Under the pieces are notes generated by a model. It ran no database searches and was not told the DNA's origin. It saw nothing but the letters and a program-made list of their open reading frames with translations. Shown piece by piece: positions 44,618-53,825 of a stretch of 63,312 bases of DNA. How positions within the stretch are numbered: position 1 is the first letter of the stretch; every line of letters begins with the position of its first letter. A program made the position numbers and the translations under genes. The DNA is from Bacteroidota bacterium (GTDB lineage Bacteria > Bacteroidota > Bacteroidia > Chitinophagales > Chitinophagaceae): contig CANFXV010000011.1 of NCBI GenBank assembly GCA_947451115.1, forward strand, positions 1 through 63,312, read 5' to 3'.

Positions 44618-45142
44618 TTATAGATGTTGTAAAATGAAACAAATAAGCCATCCCCAAATAGCGCCCATGAAAAAAGCTATCCATCTTAATTTTTGAGTGG
44701 CTTTTAATAGTATAGTTTCAAGAATAGGGGCCCATTTTATAGAAAGATTAGACAAAAATTGTTCCTGTATGCTTTGCGTCAATTGCTTGATTAAATCTGG
44801 AAATAGCTGGCTTAGCTCTTCCATAAAAACCTCTTTCAATTGTGTTATAGTTTTATCTCCAACAAACATGGACACCATGGGCATTTTTTGTACTAAACGT
44901 TCTTTAAAAAAACTATCTAATGCTTGGTCAATAAAAGGTATTAGCGACTTAAAGGCCTTTGTTTTATTTTCATCTATCAAGCGCTCTAGGGGCAATTTTG
45001 TTATTATTTGAGTCAATGCGCTCTCCCATTGAATACCAAAAAGGCGGATTGGGGTTTTGGGTATAAATAAAATTTTAATATAGGCCCAAGCAATGCACCA
45101 AGCAAAACAAGCAGTTAATAAGGAAACAACTAAAATAGCCAT
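44618..45142 (-). CDS. DUF445 family membrane protein
   Basis: A 174-residue protein with one hydrophobic helix at each end (residues 3-25 and 155-172) and a helical middle containing IKILFIPKTPIRLFGIQWES and LPLERLIDENKTKAF. This is the DUF445 pattern in a short single-repeat form. The function is unknown; some relatives are linked to membrane organisation. It lies just downstream of tRNA-His and its terminator, in its own unit. Confidence 0.75.
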   Translation of the reverse strand: MAILVVSLLTACFAWCIAWAYIKILFIPKTPIRLFGIQWESALTQIITKLPLERLIDENKTKAFKSLIPFIDQALDSFFKERLVQKMPMVSMFVGDKTITQLKEVFMEELSQLFPDLIKQLTQSIQEQFLSNLSIKWAPILETILLKATQKLRWIAFFMGAIWGWLICFILQHL

Positions 45143-45160
45143 AGAATGTATTTAACTGAA

Positions 45161-45202
45161 AAAACCTACTCCATTCCGATTGCTCGGGTGGAATAGGTTT
45201 TT
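45161..45202 (-). terminator. Terminator after tRNA-His
   Basis: AAAACCTA (45161..45168) pairs with TAGGTTTT (45194..45201), then TCCA/TGGA and CCGA/TCGG continue the stem around loop TTGC. On the minus strand TTTTTT follows, directly after the tRNA 3' end. Confidence 0.85.
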
Positions 45203-45279
45203 GGGGAGAACGATGGGTCTCGAACCCACGACCTACAGATCCACAAACTGTCGCTCTAACCTACTGAGCTACGCCCTCC
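45202..45279 (-). tRNA. tRNA-His (anticodon GTG)
   Basis: Read on the minus strand: G at position -1 pairing with C73, a 7-bp acceptor stem (GAGGGCG/CGTTCTC, two G-U pairs), T8-A9, D arm GCTC/GAGC, anticodon loop TTGTGGA with GTG, T arm GTGGG-TTCGAGA-CCCAT, and an encoded CCA. The G-1:C73 pair is diagnostic of histidine tRNA. The last anticodon-stem pair (31-39) is T-T. This is the tRNA whose charging level the hisL attenuator reads. Confidence 0.95.
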
Positions 45280-45290
45280 ATATAGGGCGG

Positions 45291-45298
45291 CAAAAATA
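45291..45298 (-). promoter_or_regulatory. -7 promoter box for tRNA-His
   Basis: Minus-strand TATTTTTG lies 11 nt before the tRNA 5' end, so the primary transcript would have only a short 5' extension. Confidence 0.5.
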
Positions 45299-45401
45299 CG
45301 TTAATTAGGGAATCTATGAAATAAGTTTTGCTAGTTTTTATAAATTTGTCTTAAAAAGGGGGCTTTACTCCAAATAAGGCCCTAACCTAGCCATTTTACA
45401 C

Positions 45402-45409
45402 TATTTTTG
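45402..45409 (+). promoter_or_regulatory. -7 box 6 nt upstream of the ctp start (leaderless)
   Basis: TATTTTTG, then AACTTC, then ATG at 45416. It implies that translation begins at or next to the transcript 5' end, and rules out the in-frame TTG at 45407, which lies inside the box. Confidence 0.5.
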
Positions 45410-45415
45410 AACTTC

Positions 45416-47617
45416 ATGCACAGACTTATGACATATGTAAAACAAAATAAGTGGAAAGCTTTTGCCACTTTGATCTTATTAGGTAGTTTATTTTTCGCTT
45501 TTAATACTTTCAAGCCTGCGAATCAAGAAAATCAAGAAACCAGACATCGTAAATTATTGTCTACGATAGGACATTTACTAGAGTCTGAGCATTATAGTCC
45601 AAGAAAGATTGACGATCAATTTTCAAAAGAAGTTTTTGATGCTTATTTAAAAACCCTAGATCCAGAGAAGAATCTATTTCTGCAATCAGACATTGACTCA
45701 TTAAAAGTATTTGCTACTACTATTGACGATGAAATTCATGGTAGTCCTATTTTGTTTGAACCAGCAGCCGATGCTATTTATGAAAGGAGAGTGGGGGAAG
45801 CAAAAAAAATATATGAACAAATCATCGAACACCCCTTTGATTTTAGCATTGATGATTCTTTAAATATGGAAGCGGATAGCATTCAATATGCTGGCAATAT
45901 CAAAGAAAAATTTACAAGATGGAATCAGTTATTGAGGTATAAAGTCTTAGATAGGTATGTAAGTTTAATGGAAGACAGAGAAAAGCAACAAGTAGCTAAG
46001 GCCATTAGAGATACAGCTAAAATAAAAAAAGATACGAGCAAAATAGTATTTGTCTATAAATCAGATTCGGTTTTAGAAACAGAGGCCCGCGCATCGGTGA
46101 AGAAATCCTATACCAAAAGATTTAGTAGCTTAGAAAAAACCTTTGACAAAGAAAAAAGATTTGAATCCTTTTTAAATACCATTACTGGTCTAATGGATCC
46201 TCATACCGATTATTTTGCGCCGGTAGAAAAAAGATCTTTTACCGAACAAATGAGTGGCACTTTTTATGGCATTGGTGCTCAATTGACACAGGATGATTAT
46301 GGCATTAAAATAGCCAGTGTGCAACCAGGTGGCCCTGCATGGAAGTCAGGTCAATTGGTGATGAACGACGTGATCATCAAAATTGCTCAAGGGGCAGAAG
46401 AACCAGTGGATGTAGCGGGTTTTGAAACTACGGATGCGGTTAAATTAATCAGAGGTGATTTAGGCACAGAAGTTAGGCTGACGGTTAAAAAACCAGATGG
46501 AACCACCAAGGTGGTTGCTTTAAAAAGGGAAAAAATTGTATTGGATGAAGGCTTTGCAAGAAGCGCCATCATTCAAAAAGGAAATGATAAATACGGTTAT
46601 ATTTTATTACCTGATTTTTATGCCGATTTTGAAAGAGAGGATGGACATCGCTGTTCTAAAGATGTAGCCATAGAAGTAGAAAAATTAAAAGCAGAAAAAG
46701 TAAAAGGTATTGTCATTGATGTTAGATACAATGGAGGAGGCTCCTTGTATGAAGTGGTGCAAATGGCAGGCTTATTTATTGACAAAGGACCCATTGTTCA
46801 AATTAGAGACAAAGAAGGTAGGGCACAAGTTTTATCGGATGAAACCCCTGGTATTTTATATGACGGCCCGTTGGTAGTAATGGTGAACGAATTCAGCGCA
46901 TCTGCTAGTGAGATATTTGCAGGGGCCATACAAGACTACAATAGAGGCTTAATTGTAGGTAGTACTTCTACTTATGGTAAAGGAACCGTACAAAGAAATG
47001 TATCCTTTGGTAAACCTTTGGATGCGATGGGTATTCAAACAGAATATGGTTCAGTAAAATTAACTTTCCAAAAATTCTATAGAGTTACAGGAAGCTCTAC
47101 ACAGAAAAAAGGCGTAAAGTCTGACATTGTTTTCCCAGACGATTATGAATTTTTAAAGTACAGAGAGAAGGACAATCCTGCTGCTTTACAATGGGATGAA
47201 ATGGAGCGTGCAAAATTTTCTCCATGGTCCAATAATAATGAATTGACCAATATCGCAGCAATGGCCAATAAAAAAATTCAAGCAGATACGGCCAATATCC
47301 GATTTAAGAAAAACTTACAATGGATATCTACCCAGGTAGATCGTCCCATTGCATTGGAATATCATAAATATGTCAATTATAAAAAGCAAATACAAGCAGT
47401 CATTCAGCAAAATGAAGGCCTATTTAAATTAAAAGAGCCAATGCAAGTGAGTTCTTTGAAAGCAGATTATGAAAAGTTTTTTAACAATCCAGACAAAATC
47501 AAGCAAGAGCGTTATCAAGCATGGTTAAAATTGGTTGCTAAAGATGTACAAATTAGTGAATCAAGTAAACTGCTTGGTGAATTTTCACATTCCAATGCGA
47601 TCGCTAAGAAAGGATAA
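45416..47617 (+). CDS. Carboxy-terminal processing protease (S41 family, Prc/Tsp-like)
   Basis: A 733-residue periplasmic tail-specific protease anchored by an N-terminal helix (about residues 15-33). Order: N-terminal Tsp domain, PDZ (FYGIGAQLTQDDYGIKIASVQPGGPAWKSGQL), S41 core with catalytic Ser in NEFSASASEIFAGA and Lys in STYGKGTVQRN, then the C-terminal DUF3340-type extension. The length fits E. coli Prc rather than short CtpA. It trims C-termini of envelope proteins. The start at 45416 is chosen because the -7 box sits 6 nt upstream; a further ATG at 45428 is possible. The NusG paralogue follows 13 bp later. Confidence 0.93.
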   Translation: MHRLMTYVKQNKWKAFATLILLGSLFFAFNTFKPANQENQETRHRKLLSTIGHLLESEHYSPRKIDDQFSKEVFDAYLKTLDPEKNLFLQSDIDSLKVFATTIDDEIHGSPILFEPAADAIYERRVGEAKKIYEQIIEHPFDFSIDDSLNMEADSIQYAGNIKEKFTRWNQLLRYKVLDRYVSLMEDREKQQVAKAIRDTAKIKKDTSKIVFVYKSDSVLETEARASVKKSYTKRFSSLEKTFDKEKRFESFLNTITGLMDPHTDYFAPVEKRSFTEQMSGTFYGIGAQLTQDDYGIKIASVQPGGPAWKSGQLVMNDVIIKIAQGAEEPVDVAGFETTDAVKLIRGDLGTEVRLTVKKPDGTTKVVALKREKIVLDEGFARSAIIQKGNDKYGYILLPDFYADFEREDGHRCSKDVAIEVEKLKAEKVKGIVIDVRYNGGGSLYEVVQMAGLFIDKGPIVQIRDKEGRAQVLSDETPGILYDGPLVVMVNEFSASASEIFAGAIQDYNRGLIVGSTSTYGKGTVQRNVSFGKPLDAMGIQTEYGSVKLTFQKFYRVTGSSTQKKGVKSDIVFPDDYEFLKYREKDNPAALQWDEMERAKFSPWSNNNELTNIAAMANKKIQADTANIRFKKNLQWISTQVDRPIALEYHKYVNYKKQIQAVIQQNEGLFKLKEPMQVSSLKADYEKFFNNPDKIKQERYQAWLKLVAKDVQISESSKLLGEFSHSNAIAKKG

Positions 47618-47630
47618 AACCATTTGATGC

Positions 47631-48149
47631 ATGAAAACAGAAGAGCTAGCGAAGGTTAAAACCTGGCATGTAATCTATACCAAATCAAAATGGGAGAAGA
47701 AGGTAGATGGATTATTGACTAAAAATGGTTTTGAAAGTTGGTGCCCTGTGCAGAAAAGAGAAAGGCAGTGGTCAGATCGAAAAAAAATTATTGAAGAGCC
47801 TCTGTTTCGTTCCTATGTTTTTATCAAAGCCAGCAAAGAAGATTACACTAAAATTTTATCTACGATGGGGGTGGTGAATTTTTTATATTTTTTAAAAAAA
47901 CCAGCCATTATCAGAGACAATGAAATTGAAGCCATCAGAAAATATTTAGGCCAGTCCAATGCAAGTATTGAAGTTGTTGATATGGCCAATTTACCAGCCA
48001 ATACCAAGGTGTCCATCAATCAAGGTTTGTTTATGGGGCAGAAAGGAGAAGTCATTAAAGCCAGCAAGAAAACAGTATATGTTCGTTTAGAAAGCATCAA
48101 CATGATGATGATTGTTGAATTTAAAGTTGGCGAAGTTTCTATAAGCTAA
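47631..48149 (+). CDS. NusG-family transcription antiterminator (UpxY-like)
   Basis: A 172-residue NusG paralogue: an NGN domain (KTWHVIYTKSKWEKKVDGLL, WCPVQKRERQWSDRKKIIEEPLFRSYVFI) and a C-terminal KOW domain (NQGLFMGQKGEVIKASKKTVYVRLE). In Bacteroidota such UpxY/RfaH-like proteins are elongation factors usually encoded at the head of polysaccharide loci. No such locus follows here; it is instead downstream of a protease gene, 13 bp after its stop, and converges on mtaB. General NusG would be expected near rplK and secE, so this is a specialised copy. Confidence 0.9.
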   Translation: MKTEELAKVKTWHVIYTKSKWEKKVDGLLTKNGFESWCPVQKRERQWSDRKKIIEEPLFRSYVFIKASKEDYTKILSTMGVVNFLYFLKKPAIIRDNEIEAIRKYLGQSNASIEVVDMANLPANTKVSINQGLFMGQKGEVIKASKKTVYVRLESINMMMIVEFKVGEVSIS

Positions 48150-48161
48150 TCATGCCATTGA

Positions 48162-49457
48162 CTAAGCCAATGTCCAATCTATAATTTGATTGCTGTAGGC
48201 TGGATGGAAAGGAGTGGTTACTCTGATGTAATTGTCTGTATAGCCTTCCAACATTCCATCCCCAATTTCGTCTTTGCTATGTTTCACTGATTCAAATAAA
48301 ACCTTACGGGTACTGCCCAAATGTTGCGCAGTAAAATATTGTAATTTTTGGTAAGATAAGTTTCTAGCAATTTTATTTCTTTCCTGTCTGATAGAAATAG
48401 GAACAATGGGTTTGATGTCTAATGCTTTTGTAGCAGCCCTTTCTGAATAAGTAAATACATGCAAATAAGCAATATCTAAAGCATGCAAAAAATCAATACT
48501 TTCTTTAAAATAAGCCTCCGTTTCTCCTGGAGAACCAACAATTACATCCACACCAATACAAGCATGTGGCATTATTTTTTTAATCAAATTAACTCGGTCA
48601 CGATACAATTCGCTGTTGTATCTTCTTTGCATTAATTTCAAAACTGCATCCGATCCACTTTGCAAGGGGATATGAAAATGGGGCATGAATTTATGGCTCT
48701 TAGCTACCCATTCAATAATTTCATTGGTGAGTAAATTGGGTTCGATGGAAGATATACGGTAACGAGGTATATCCGTTTGTTCATCCAAGGCTTTCACTAA
48801 ATCAAAAAAACTTTCTTCCTTTTTTTTGCCGCCGTCTTCTCCTTTGCCAAAGTCGCCCAAGTTAATACCCGTGAGTACAATTTCTTTGACTCCATTTTTT
48901 GAAAGGGCTTGGGCTTGTTGGACTACATTTTCTATACGGTCACTTCTACTTTTACCTCGGGCCATGGGAATGGTACAAAAAGTACAACTATAATCACAGC
49001 CATCTTGAACTTTTAAAAATGTACGGGTTCGATCATTCACAGAAAAAGAAGCTTTGAAACCAGTAACGGTTTCTATGTCACAACTACAAATTTTAGTAGC
49101 ATCGCCCTTAGTTAAATTGGCTAAATGCTCCACTAAATTAAATTTTTCAGCGGCGCCCAAAACCAAATCTACACCTGGAATATTCGCAATTTCTGCAGGT
49201 TTCAATTGGGCATAACAACCGGTAATCACGACAAAGCTTTCAGGAGCCAATCTTTGAATCTTTCTAACCAATTGACGACATTCTTTATCGGCATTTTCGG
49301 TCACTGAGCAGGTATTGATGACATAAATATCAGCCATCTCTGTAAATGCTTTTTTCTCAAAGCCTTCCTGCTCCAATTGTCTAGAAAGGGTAGAAGTCTC
49401 TGAAAAATTGAGTTTACAGCCTAAGGTGTGAAATGCGACAGAACGTGGTTGACTCAT
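48162..49457 (-). CDS. mtaB: tRNA (t6A37) methylthiotransferase MtaB
   Basis: A 431-residue radical-SAM methylthiotransferase that adds a methylthio group to t6A37 of tRNAs reading ANN codons. The UPF0004 N-domain holds three cysteines (HTLGCKLNFSE, NTCSVTENADKEC, TGCYAQLKP), the radical-SAM cluster is CDYSCTFC, and a C-terminal TRAM-like segment ends the protein. MtaB subfamily features include the HTLGCKLN opening. The -7 box lies 6 nt before the ATG at 49457, so an in-frame ATG at 49466, inside the box, is rejected, and the mRNA is probably leaderless. Confidence 0.95.
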   Translation of the reverse strand: MSQPRSVAFHTLGCKLNFSETSTLSRQLEQEGFEKKAFTEMADIYVINTCSVTENADKECRQLVRKIQRLAPESFVVITGCYAQLKPAEIANIPGVDLVLGAAEKFNLVEHLANLTKGDATKICSCDIETVTGFKASFSVNDRTRTFLKVQDGCDYSCTFCTIPMARGKSRSDRIENVVQQAQALSKNGVKEIVLTGINLGDFGKGEDGGKKKEESFFDLVKALDEQTDIPRYRISSIEPNLLTNEIIEWVAKSHKFMPHFHIPLQSGSDAVLKLMQRRYNSELYRDRVNLIKKIMPHACIGVDVIVGSPGETEAYFKESIDFLHALDIAYLHVFTYSERAATKALDIKPIVPISIRQERNKIARNLSYQKLQYFTAQHLGSTRKVLFESVKHSKDEIGDGMLEGYTDNYIRVTTPFHPAYSNQIIDWTLA

Positions 49458-49463
49458 GGGCCA

Positions 49464-49471
49464 CAAATATA
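49464..49471 (-). promoter_or_regulatory. -7 box 6 nt upstream of the mtaB start (leaderless)
   Basis: Minus-strand TATATTTG, then TGGCCC, then ATG at 49457. It overlaps the alternative upstream ATG and so decides the start. Confidence 0.55.
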
Positions 49472-49548
49472 AAAAACCTAGGGGGAACGGGGAAATCTTA
49501 AAATATACTTAAAGCTGCTATATATTTCCCATTTTGGCTAGTTTCAAT

Positions 49549-49556
49549 TAAGTTTG
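49549..49556 (+). promoter_or_regulatory. -7 promoter box for the DUF2723 gene
   Basis: TAAGTTTG matches TAnnTTTG and lies 20 nt before the ATG at 49577. Confidence 0.45.
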
Positions 49557-49576
49557 CATCTAATAAAACGCTTAAA

Positions 49577-52500
49577 ATGGACTTCAAAAAAATCAATAAT
49601 TGGACGGGTTGGATCGTGACTCTAATTGCTTGTACCGCCTATGTGCTAACCACCGAGGCGACCGGTAGTTTCTGGGATTGCGGTGAATTTATAAGCAGTG
49701 CCTATAAGTTACAAATACCACATCCTCCTGGAGCGCCTATGTTTGTCTTATTAGGTCGTTTATTTATTGTCTTATTTGGAGACAATCCATTGACAGCAGC
49801 TAAGGCAGTGAATACCATGAGTGCACTAGCCAGTGGCTTTACAATATTGTTTTTGTTTTGGACCATTACCCATTTTGCCAAAAGATTGGTGGAGAAGCAA
49901 ACAGGTGCCGAATTAACCAATAGTCAAATTATTTTGATCATGGGCGCAGGCATCGTTGGCGCTTTAGCCTATACTTTTAGTGATACTGCATGGTACAGTG
50001 CCGTAGAAGGGGAAGTTTATGCACTAAGTTCTTTCTTTACTGCCTTGGTATTTTGGGCCATTTTAAAATGGGAGCATAAGGCCGACGAACCAGGTGCGGA
50101 CAAATGGATTATTTTTATATTTTATTTAATGGGGATTTCAATTGGGGTGCATTTATTGAATATTTTGACCATTCCCGCCATTGTCATGGTGTATTATTTT
50201 AGACAATACAAGCCAAGCTTCAAAGGAGGCTTAGTTGCTTTTTTTATAGGGGTCATCATTACAGGTTTTGTACAAGTATTTTTAATTCAGTATACCATCA
50301 AATGGGCAGGAGCCTTTGATATTAATTTTGTGAACTCTTTTGGCCTCCCTTTCTTTACTGGGTTTATTTTCTTCTTTGTATTGGTAGCCGTGCTACTTAC
50401 CTTAGGCATATTGTATGCAAATAAAAAAGGCTTATACTTTTTAAAATTGGGTATTTGGTCGGTGGTATTTTTCTTATTGGGATACACCAGTTATTTAACC
50501 ACCATGATTCGTTCTAGTGCAGACCCTTCTGTAGATATGTACAATGTAGACAATCCAGTTACCTTGATGGGTTATTTGGGTAGAGAGCAATATGGAGATT
50601 GGCCCATTGTTTATGGACCTGATTATGTAGACAAAGTAGAGAACGTAGAAAATGGAGACCAATATGTTAAGTCAAAATCTACTTACGAGATTGCAGGAAA
50701 AAATTACAAGAGAGATTGGACTTCTGCTCCTTCTGCACATTTATTTCCTAGAATGTGGGATTCCGACAATGACAGAGGCCAAATGGATAGTTTTAAAGCC
50801 TTTGCTGGGGTAGAAGACGGCACGCCTCCTACGTTAAGAGACAATATCAAATACTTTACCAATTACCAGTTTGGTTTTATGTACCTACGTTATTTTTTAT
50901 GGAATTTCGCAGGTAAGCAAAACGATTTACAAGGCTTTGGTAATGTAAGAGATGGTAATTTTAGCACAGGCATTTCATTGGTAGATAATTTAATTTTTGG
51001 AGATCAATCTAAATTACCTGATTCCATTAAGAATCAAAACAAGGCACATAATAGCTTGTACATGCTTCCATTTATTTTGGGCATTATTGGATTTATCTTT
51101 CAATACCAAAAAAATAAAAAAGATTTAATCGTTACCGGTCTGCTATTCTTTTTTACAGGTATTGCCATTGTGATGTATTTGAATCAGCAAAGTTTGCAGC
51201 CACGTGAGCGTGATTATGCGTATGTAGGTTCTTTTTATGTGTTTACCATTTGGATTGGACTAGGTGTTTTGCAAATTGCATTTTGGATAGAAAAATTCAT
51301 GTCTAAAAAAATGGCTGCGATTTTAGCCACTGTTATTTCGTTTTTAGCAGTGCCTGCACTCATGGCGCAACAAGAATGGAACGATCACGACAGAAGTCAA
51401 AAAACATTGCCACGCGATTTAGCACGCAACTATTTAGAAAGCTGTCCTCCGAATGCCATTTTATTCTCCTTTGGTGATAATGACACTTACCCATTATGGT
51501 ATGCGCAAGAAGTGGAAGGCATACGTCCAGATGTGCGTGTGGTAGTGAATAGTTTACTTGGATCTGATTGGTACATGAAGGAATTAAGATACAAAGTAAA
51601 CAAGAGTGATAAATTTGACGTCATCTTTACCGAAGATCAAGTATTGGGTAATAAATTAAATGTAGCGTATTACAATGCTTTACCCGATTTTGGCGAAGCC
51701 AATTACCACAATTTAGATTCTGTATTGAGGTATGTGGTAGCGGATCCAGCTGGAAAATATCAAGCGTCTACACAAGATGGTCCTGTAAATATTTTCCCTA
51801 CACATAAATTTAAAGTGCCTGTTAATAAGGCCAATGCATTGGCTTCTGGTATTGCCAAACCAACCGATAAGATGGTAGACGATTTGTTGATTGACTTTAA
51901 TCCTAAAAGACAATACTTATTAAAAAATGAATTGGCTATTTATGCGATCATTGCGACCACTCAATTTAAGCGACCAGTTTGCTTTACTTCAACACAGGAA
52001 TTAAAAGAGATGGGCTTAGAGAAGTATGTTCGTCAAAAAGGAATGTCTTATGAATTGGTACCCGTAGACGGCGGTGGCATTGATGCCGATGCTTCTTACA
52101 ATACAGTAATGTCTAAGTTTAGTTTTGGCAATGCAAAAAATCCAACTGTCTATTATGATGAAGAAAATAGACGTCATTTGAATTCCATTCGTTTGGCCGT
52201 GTCTCAAATTGCACAAGCTTTGGTGGCAGAAGGTAAATTGGATAGTGCACGAAAGGTATTGAGAAAAATGGACAGCGAAACCAATGAAAAAAGCTTCCCT
52301 TATGGTATGACTTCTAATAGAGGCAATCAACACAATTATTTTTCTTATTTATTTTTACAGTCCTGTTATGCAGCTGGAGATTTAGAATTGGCTAAAAAAG
52401 TATCCAATTCTGTTTTAAAAGATTTAAAACAAGAGATTGTATATTATAAATCTTTAGGTGATGCCATGAGTGATGATCAATTCCAACAAGGTATTGAGAG

Positions 52501-52630
52501 CGCATACCAAAACAAACCAAGTAGTTTAAACAATAAGCAAGCCTCCTTTGTACAAGATGCGTTAACTTCTTATCAGTTAATAGCAGCCATCACAAAAATG
52601 GAGCAGGATTTTGCACCTAAGAAAAAATAG
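49577..52630 (+). CDS. DUF2723 membrane protein, putative protein O-glycosyltransferase
   Basis: A 1017-residue polytopic protein of the DUF2723 family, which resembles protein O-mannosyltransferases. The N-terminal half holds about ten membrane helices with the conserved acidic loop TGSFWDCGEFISSAYKLQIPHPPGAP, equivalent to the catalytic first loop of GT-C enzymes. Two or more helices occur near residues 495-600 with QQSLQPRERDYAYVGSFY, followed by a C-terminal periplasmic region with tetratricopeptide-like helices. In Bacteroidota these are candidates for general O-glycosylation of secreted proteins. A strong terminator follows. Confidence 0.9.
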   Translation: MDFKKINNWTGWIVTLIACTAYVLTTEATGSFWDCGEFISSAYKLQIPHPPGAPMFVLLGRLFIVLFGDNPLTAAKAVNTMSALASGFTILFLFWTITHFAKRLVEKQTGAELTNSQIILIMGAGIVGALAYTFSDTAWYSAVEGEVYALSSFFTALVFWAILKWEHKADEPGADKWIIFIFYLMGISIGVHLLNILTIPAIVMVYYFRQYKPSFKGGLVAFFIGVIITGFVQVFLIQYTIKWAGAFDINFVNSFGLPFFTGFIFFFVLVAVLLTLGILYANKKGLYFLKLGIWSVVFFLLGYTSYLTTMIRSSADPSVDMYNVDNPVTLMGYLGREQYGDWPIVYGPDYVDKVENVENGDQYVKSKSTYEIAGKNYKRDWTSAPSAHLFPRMWDSDNDRGQMDSFKAFAGVEDGTPPTLRDNIKYFTNYQFGFMYLRYFLWNFAGKQNDLQGFGNVRDGNFSTGISLVDNLIFGDQSKLPDSIKNQNKAHNSLYMLPFILGIIGFIFQYQKNKKDLIVTGLLFFFTGIAIVMYLNQQSLQPRERDYAYVGSFYVFTIWIGLGVLQIAFWIEKFMSKKMAAILATVISFLAVPALMAQQEWNDHDRSQKTLPRDLARNYLESCPPNAILFSFGDNDTYPLWYAQEVEGIRPDVRVVVNSLLGSDWYMKELRYKVNKSDKFDVIFTEDQVLGNKLNVAYYNALPDFGEANYHNLDSVLRYVVADPAGKYQASTQDGPVNIFPTHKFKVPVNKANALASGIAKPTDKMVDDLLIDFNPKRQYLLKNELAIYAIIATTQFKRPVCFTSTQELKEMGLEKYVRQKGMSYELVPVDGGGIDADASYNTVMSKFSFGNAKNPTVYYDEENRRHLNSIRLAVSQIAQALVAEGKLDSARKVLRKMDSETNEKSFPYGMTSNRGNQHNYFSYLFLQSCYAAGDLELAKKVSNSVLKDLKQEIVYYKSLGDAMSDDQFQQGIESAYQNKPSSLNNKQASFVQDALTSYQLIAAITKMEQDFAPKKK

Positions 52631-52657
52631 ACTAAAAAATTCAAACTAACAGAAGGG

Positions 52658-52690
52658 CAGGGGTACTTAACAAAGTGCTCCTGTTTTTTT
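52658..52690 (+). terminator. Intrinsic terminator after the DUF2723 gene
   Basis: CAGGGGTACTT (52658..52668), loop AACA, AAGTGCTCCTG (52673..52683): 11 bp with two G-U pairs, then TTTTTTT. The T-tract overlaps the stop codon of the convergent cysteine desulfurase gene. Confidence 0.9.
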
Positions 52691-53816
52691 ATAGAAGACT
52701 GGCCAAAGTGTTGACCACGGTATCAATTTCTGCCATGGTATTGTGTTTGGAAAAGGAAAAACGAACCGTGGCCATATCATTTGCCTTGCTCAATGCTTGA
52801 ATGACATGTGAACCTTGCTGCGCGCCACTAGAACAAGCACTGCCTCCGCTGGCGCAAATATGGTGTATGTCTAAATTAAACAATAGCATTTCGGTTTTTT
52901 CAGATTTTGGAAAATTCACACTAAGCAAGGTGTATAAGGAATTACCAAAACTATCTCCATTAAAACTAATGCCAGGTATTTTCGCAATTAATGAATCGTA
53001 TAGATACTTTTTCAAAGCACCAATGTACTGGCTGTCTTTTTCATAATTGGCAGTCGCAATTTCTAAAGCTTTTGCAAAGCCAACAATTCCATATACGTTT
53101 TCGGTACCAGCGCGCATGTTTCTTTCTTGGGCGCCCCCATGAATGAAAGGATTTATTTTAATATTTTCATTGATGTATAAGAGACCAATTCCCTTTGGAC
53201 CATGAAATTTATGGCTAGCGCCTGTAATAAAATCAACGGGGGTATTGCTTAAGTCAAAGGCGAAATGACCCACTGTTTGAACTGTATCGCTATGAAAATA
53301 AGCATTGTGTTTTTTGCATAGGGCGCCAATTTCGTTTAGCTCAATCATGTTGCCAATTTCATTGTTGGCATGCATAATAGTGACAATGGTTTTGCCTGGT
53401 TGTTCAGTCAATAAAGTTTCTAAATGAGCCGTGTCAATATGGCCATTGGGTAATATTTGAACAAAGCGCAAAGAAATATTTTCTTTTTTAGCTAAATGTT
53501 GCACCGTATGTAAAGTGGCATGGTGTTCAATGGGGGAACTAATAATATGTGTGCATCCTAAATTTTCAATAGCAGCATTCAAAATGGTATTGGTACTTTC
53601 GGTACCTCCGCTAGTGAAAAATATTTCTGAAGGACGGGCGCCTAAATTTTTAGCCACTGATTTTCTAGCTTGTTCAATGGCCATTCTTGTTTCACGACCA
53701 TAGCTATAAATAGAAGATGGATTGCCAAATTGCTCACTTAAAAAAGGCATCATAGCCTCTAGAACCATTGGATCTAAGGGCGTGCTAGCGGCATTGTCAA
53801 AATAAATTCTATCCAT
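52689..53816 (-). CDS. Cysteine desulfurase (NifS/IscS family)
   Basis: A 375-residue class V PLP enzyme that removes sulfur from cysteine for Fe-S clusters and thiolated tRNA. It begins MDRIYFDNAASTPLDPMVLEAM, has the PLP lysine in TGASHKFHGPKGIGLLY, and the active-site cysteine in the loop CASGGSACSSGAQQGSHV. Group I (NifS/IscS-like) by its loop length. It starts 9 bp after glmM and is probably co-transcribed with it. Without iscU or thiI nearby the partner is unclear. Confidence 0.95.
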   Translation of the reverse strand: MDRIYFDNAASTPLDPMVLEAMMPFLSEQFGNPSSIYSYGRETRMAIEQARKSVAKNLGARPSEIFFTSGGTESTNTILNAAIENLGCTHIISSPIEHHATLHTVQHLAKKENISLRFVQILPNGHIDTAHLETLLTEQPGKTIVTIMHANNEIGNMIELNEIGALCKKHNAYFHSDTVQTVGHFAFDLSNTPVDFITGASHKFHGPKGIGLLYINENIKINPFIHGGAQERNMRAGTENVYGIVGFAKALEIATANYEKDSQYIGALKKYLYDSLIAKIPGISFNGDSFGNSLYTLLSVNFPKSEKTEMLLFNLDIHHICASGGSACSSGAQQGSHVIQALSKANDMATVRFSFSKHNTMAEIDTVVNTLASLL

Positions 53817-53825
53817 CAGGCTAAA

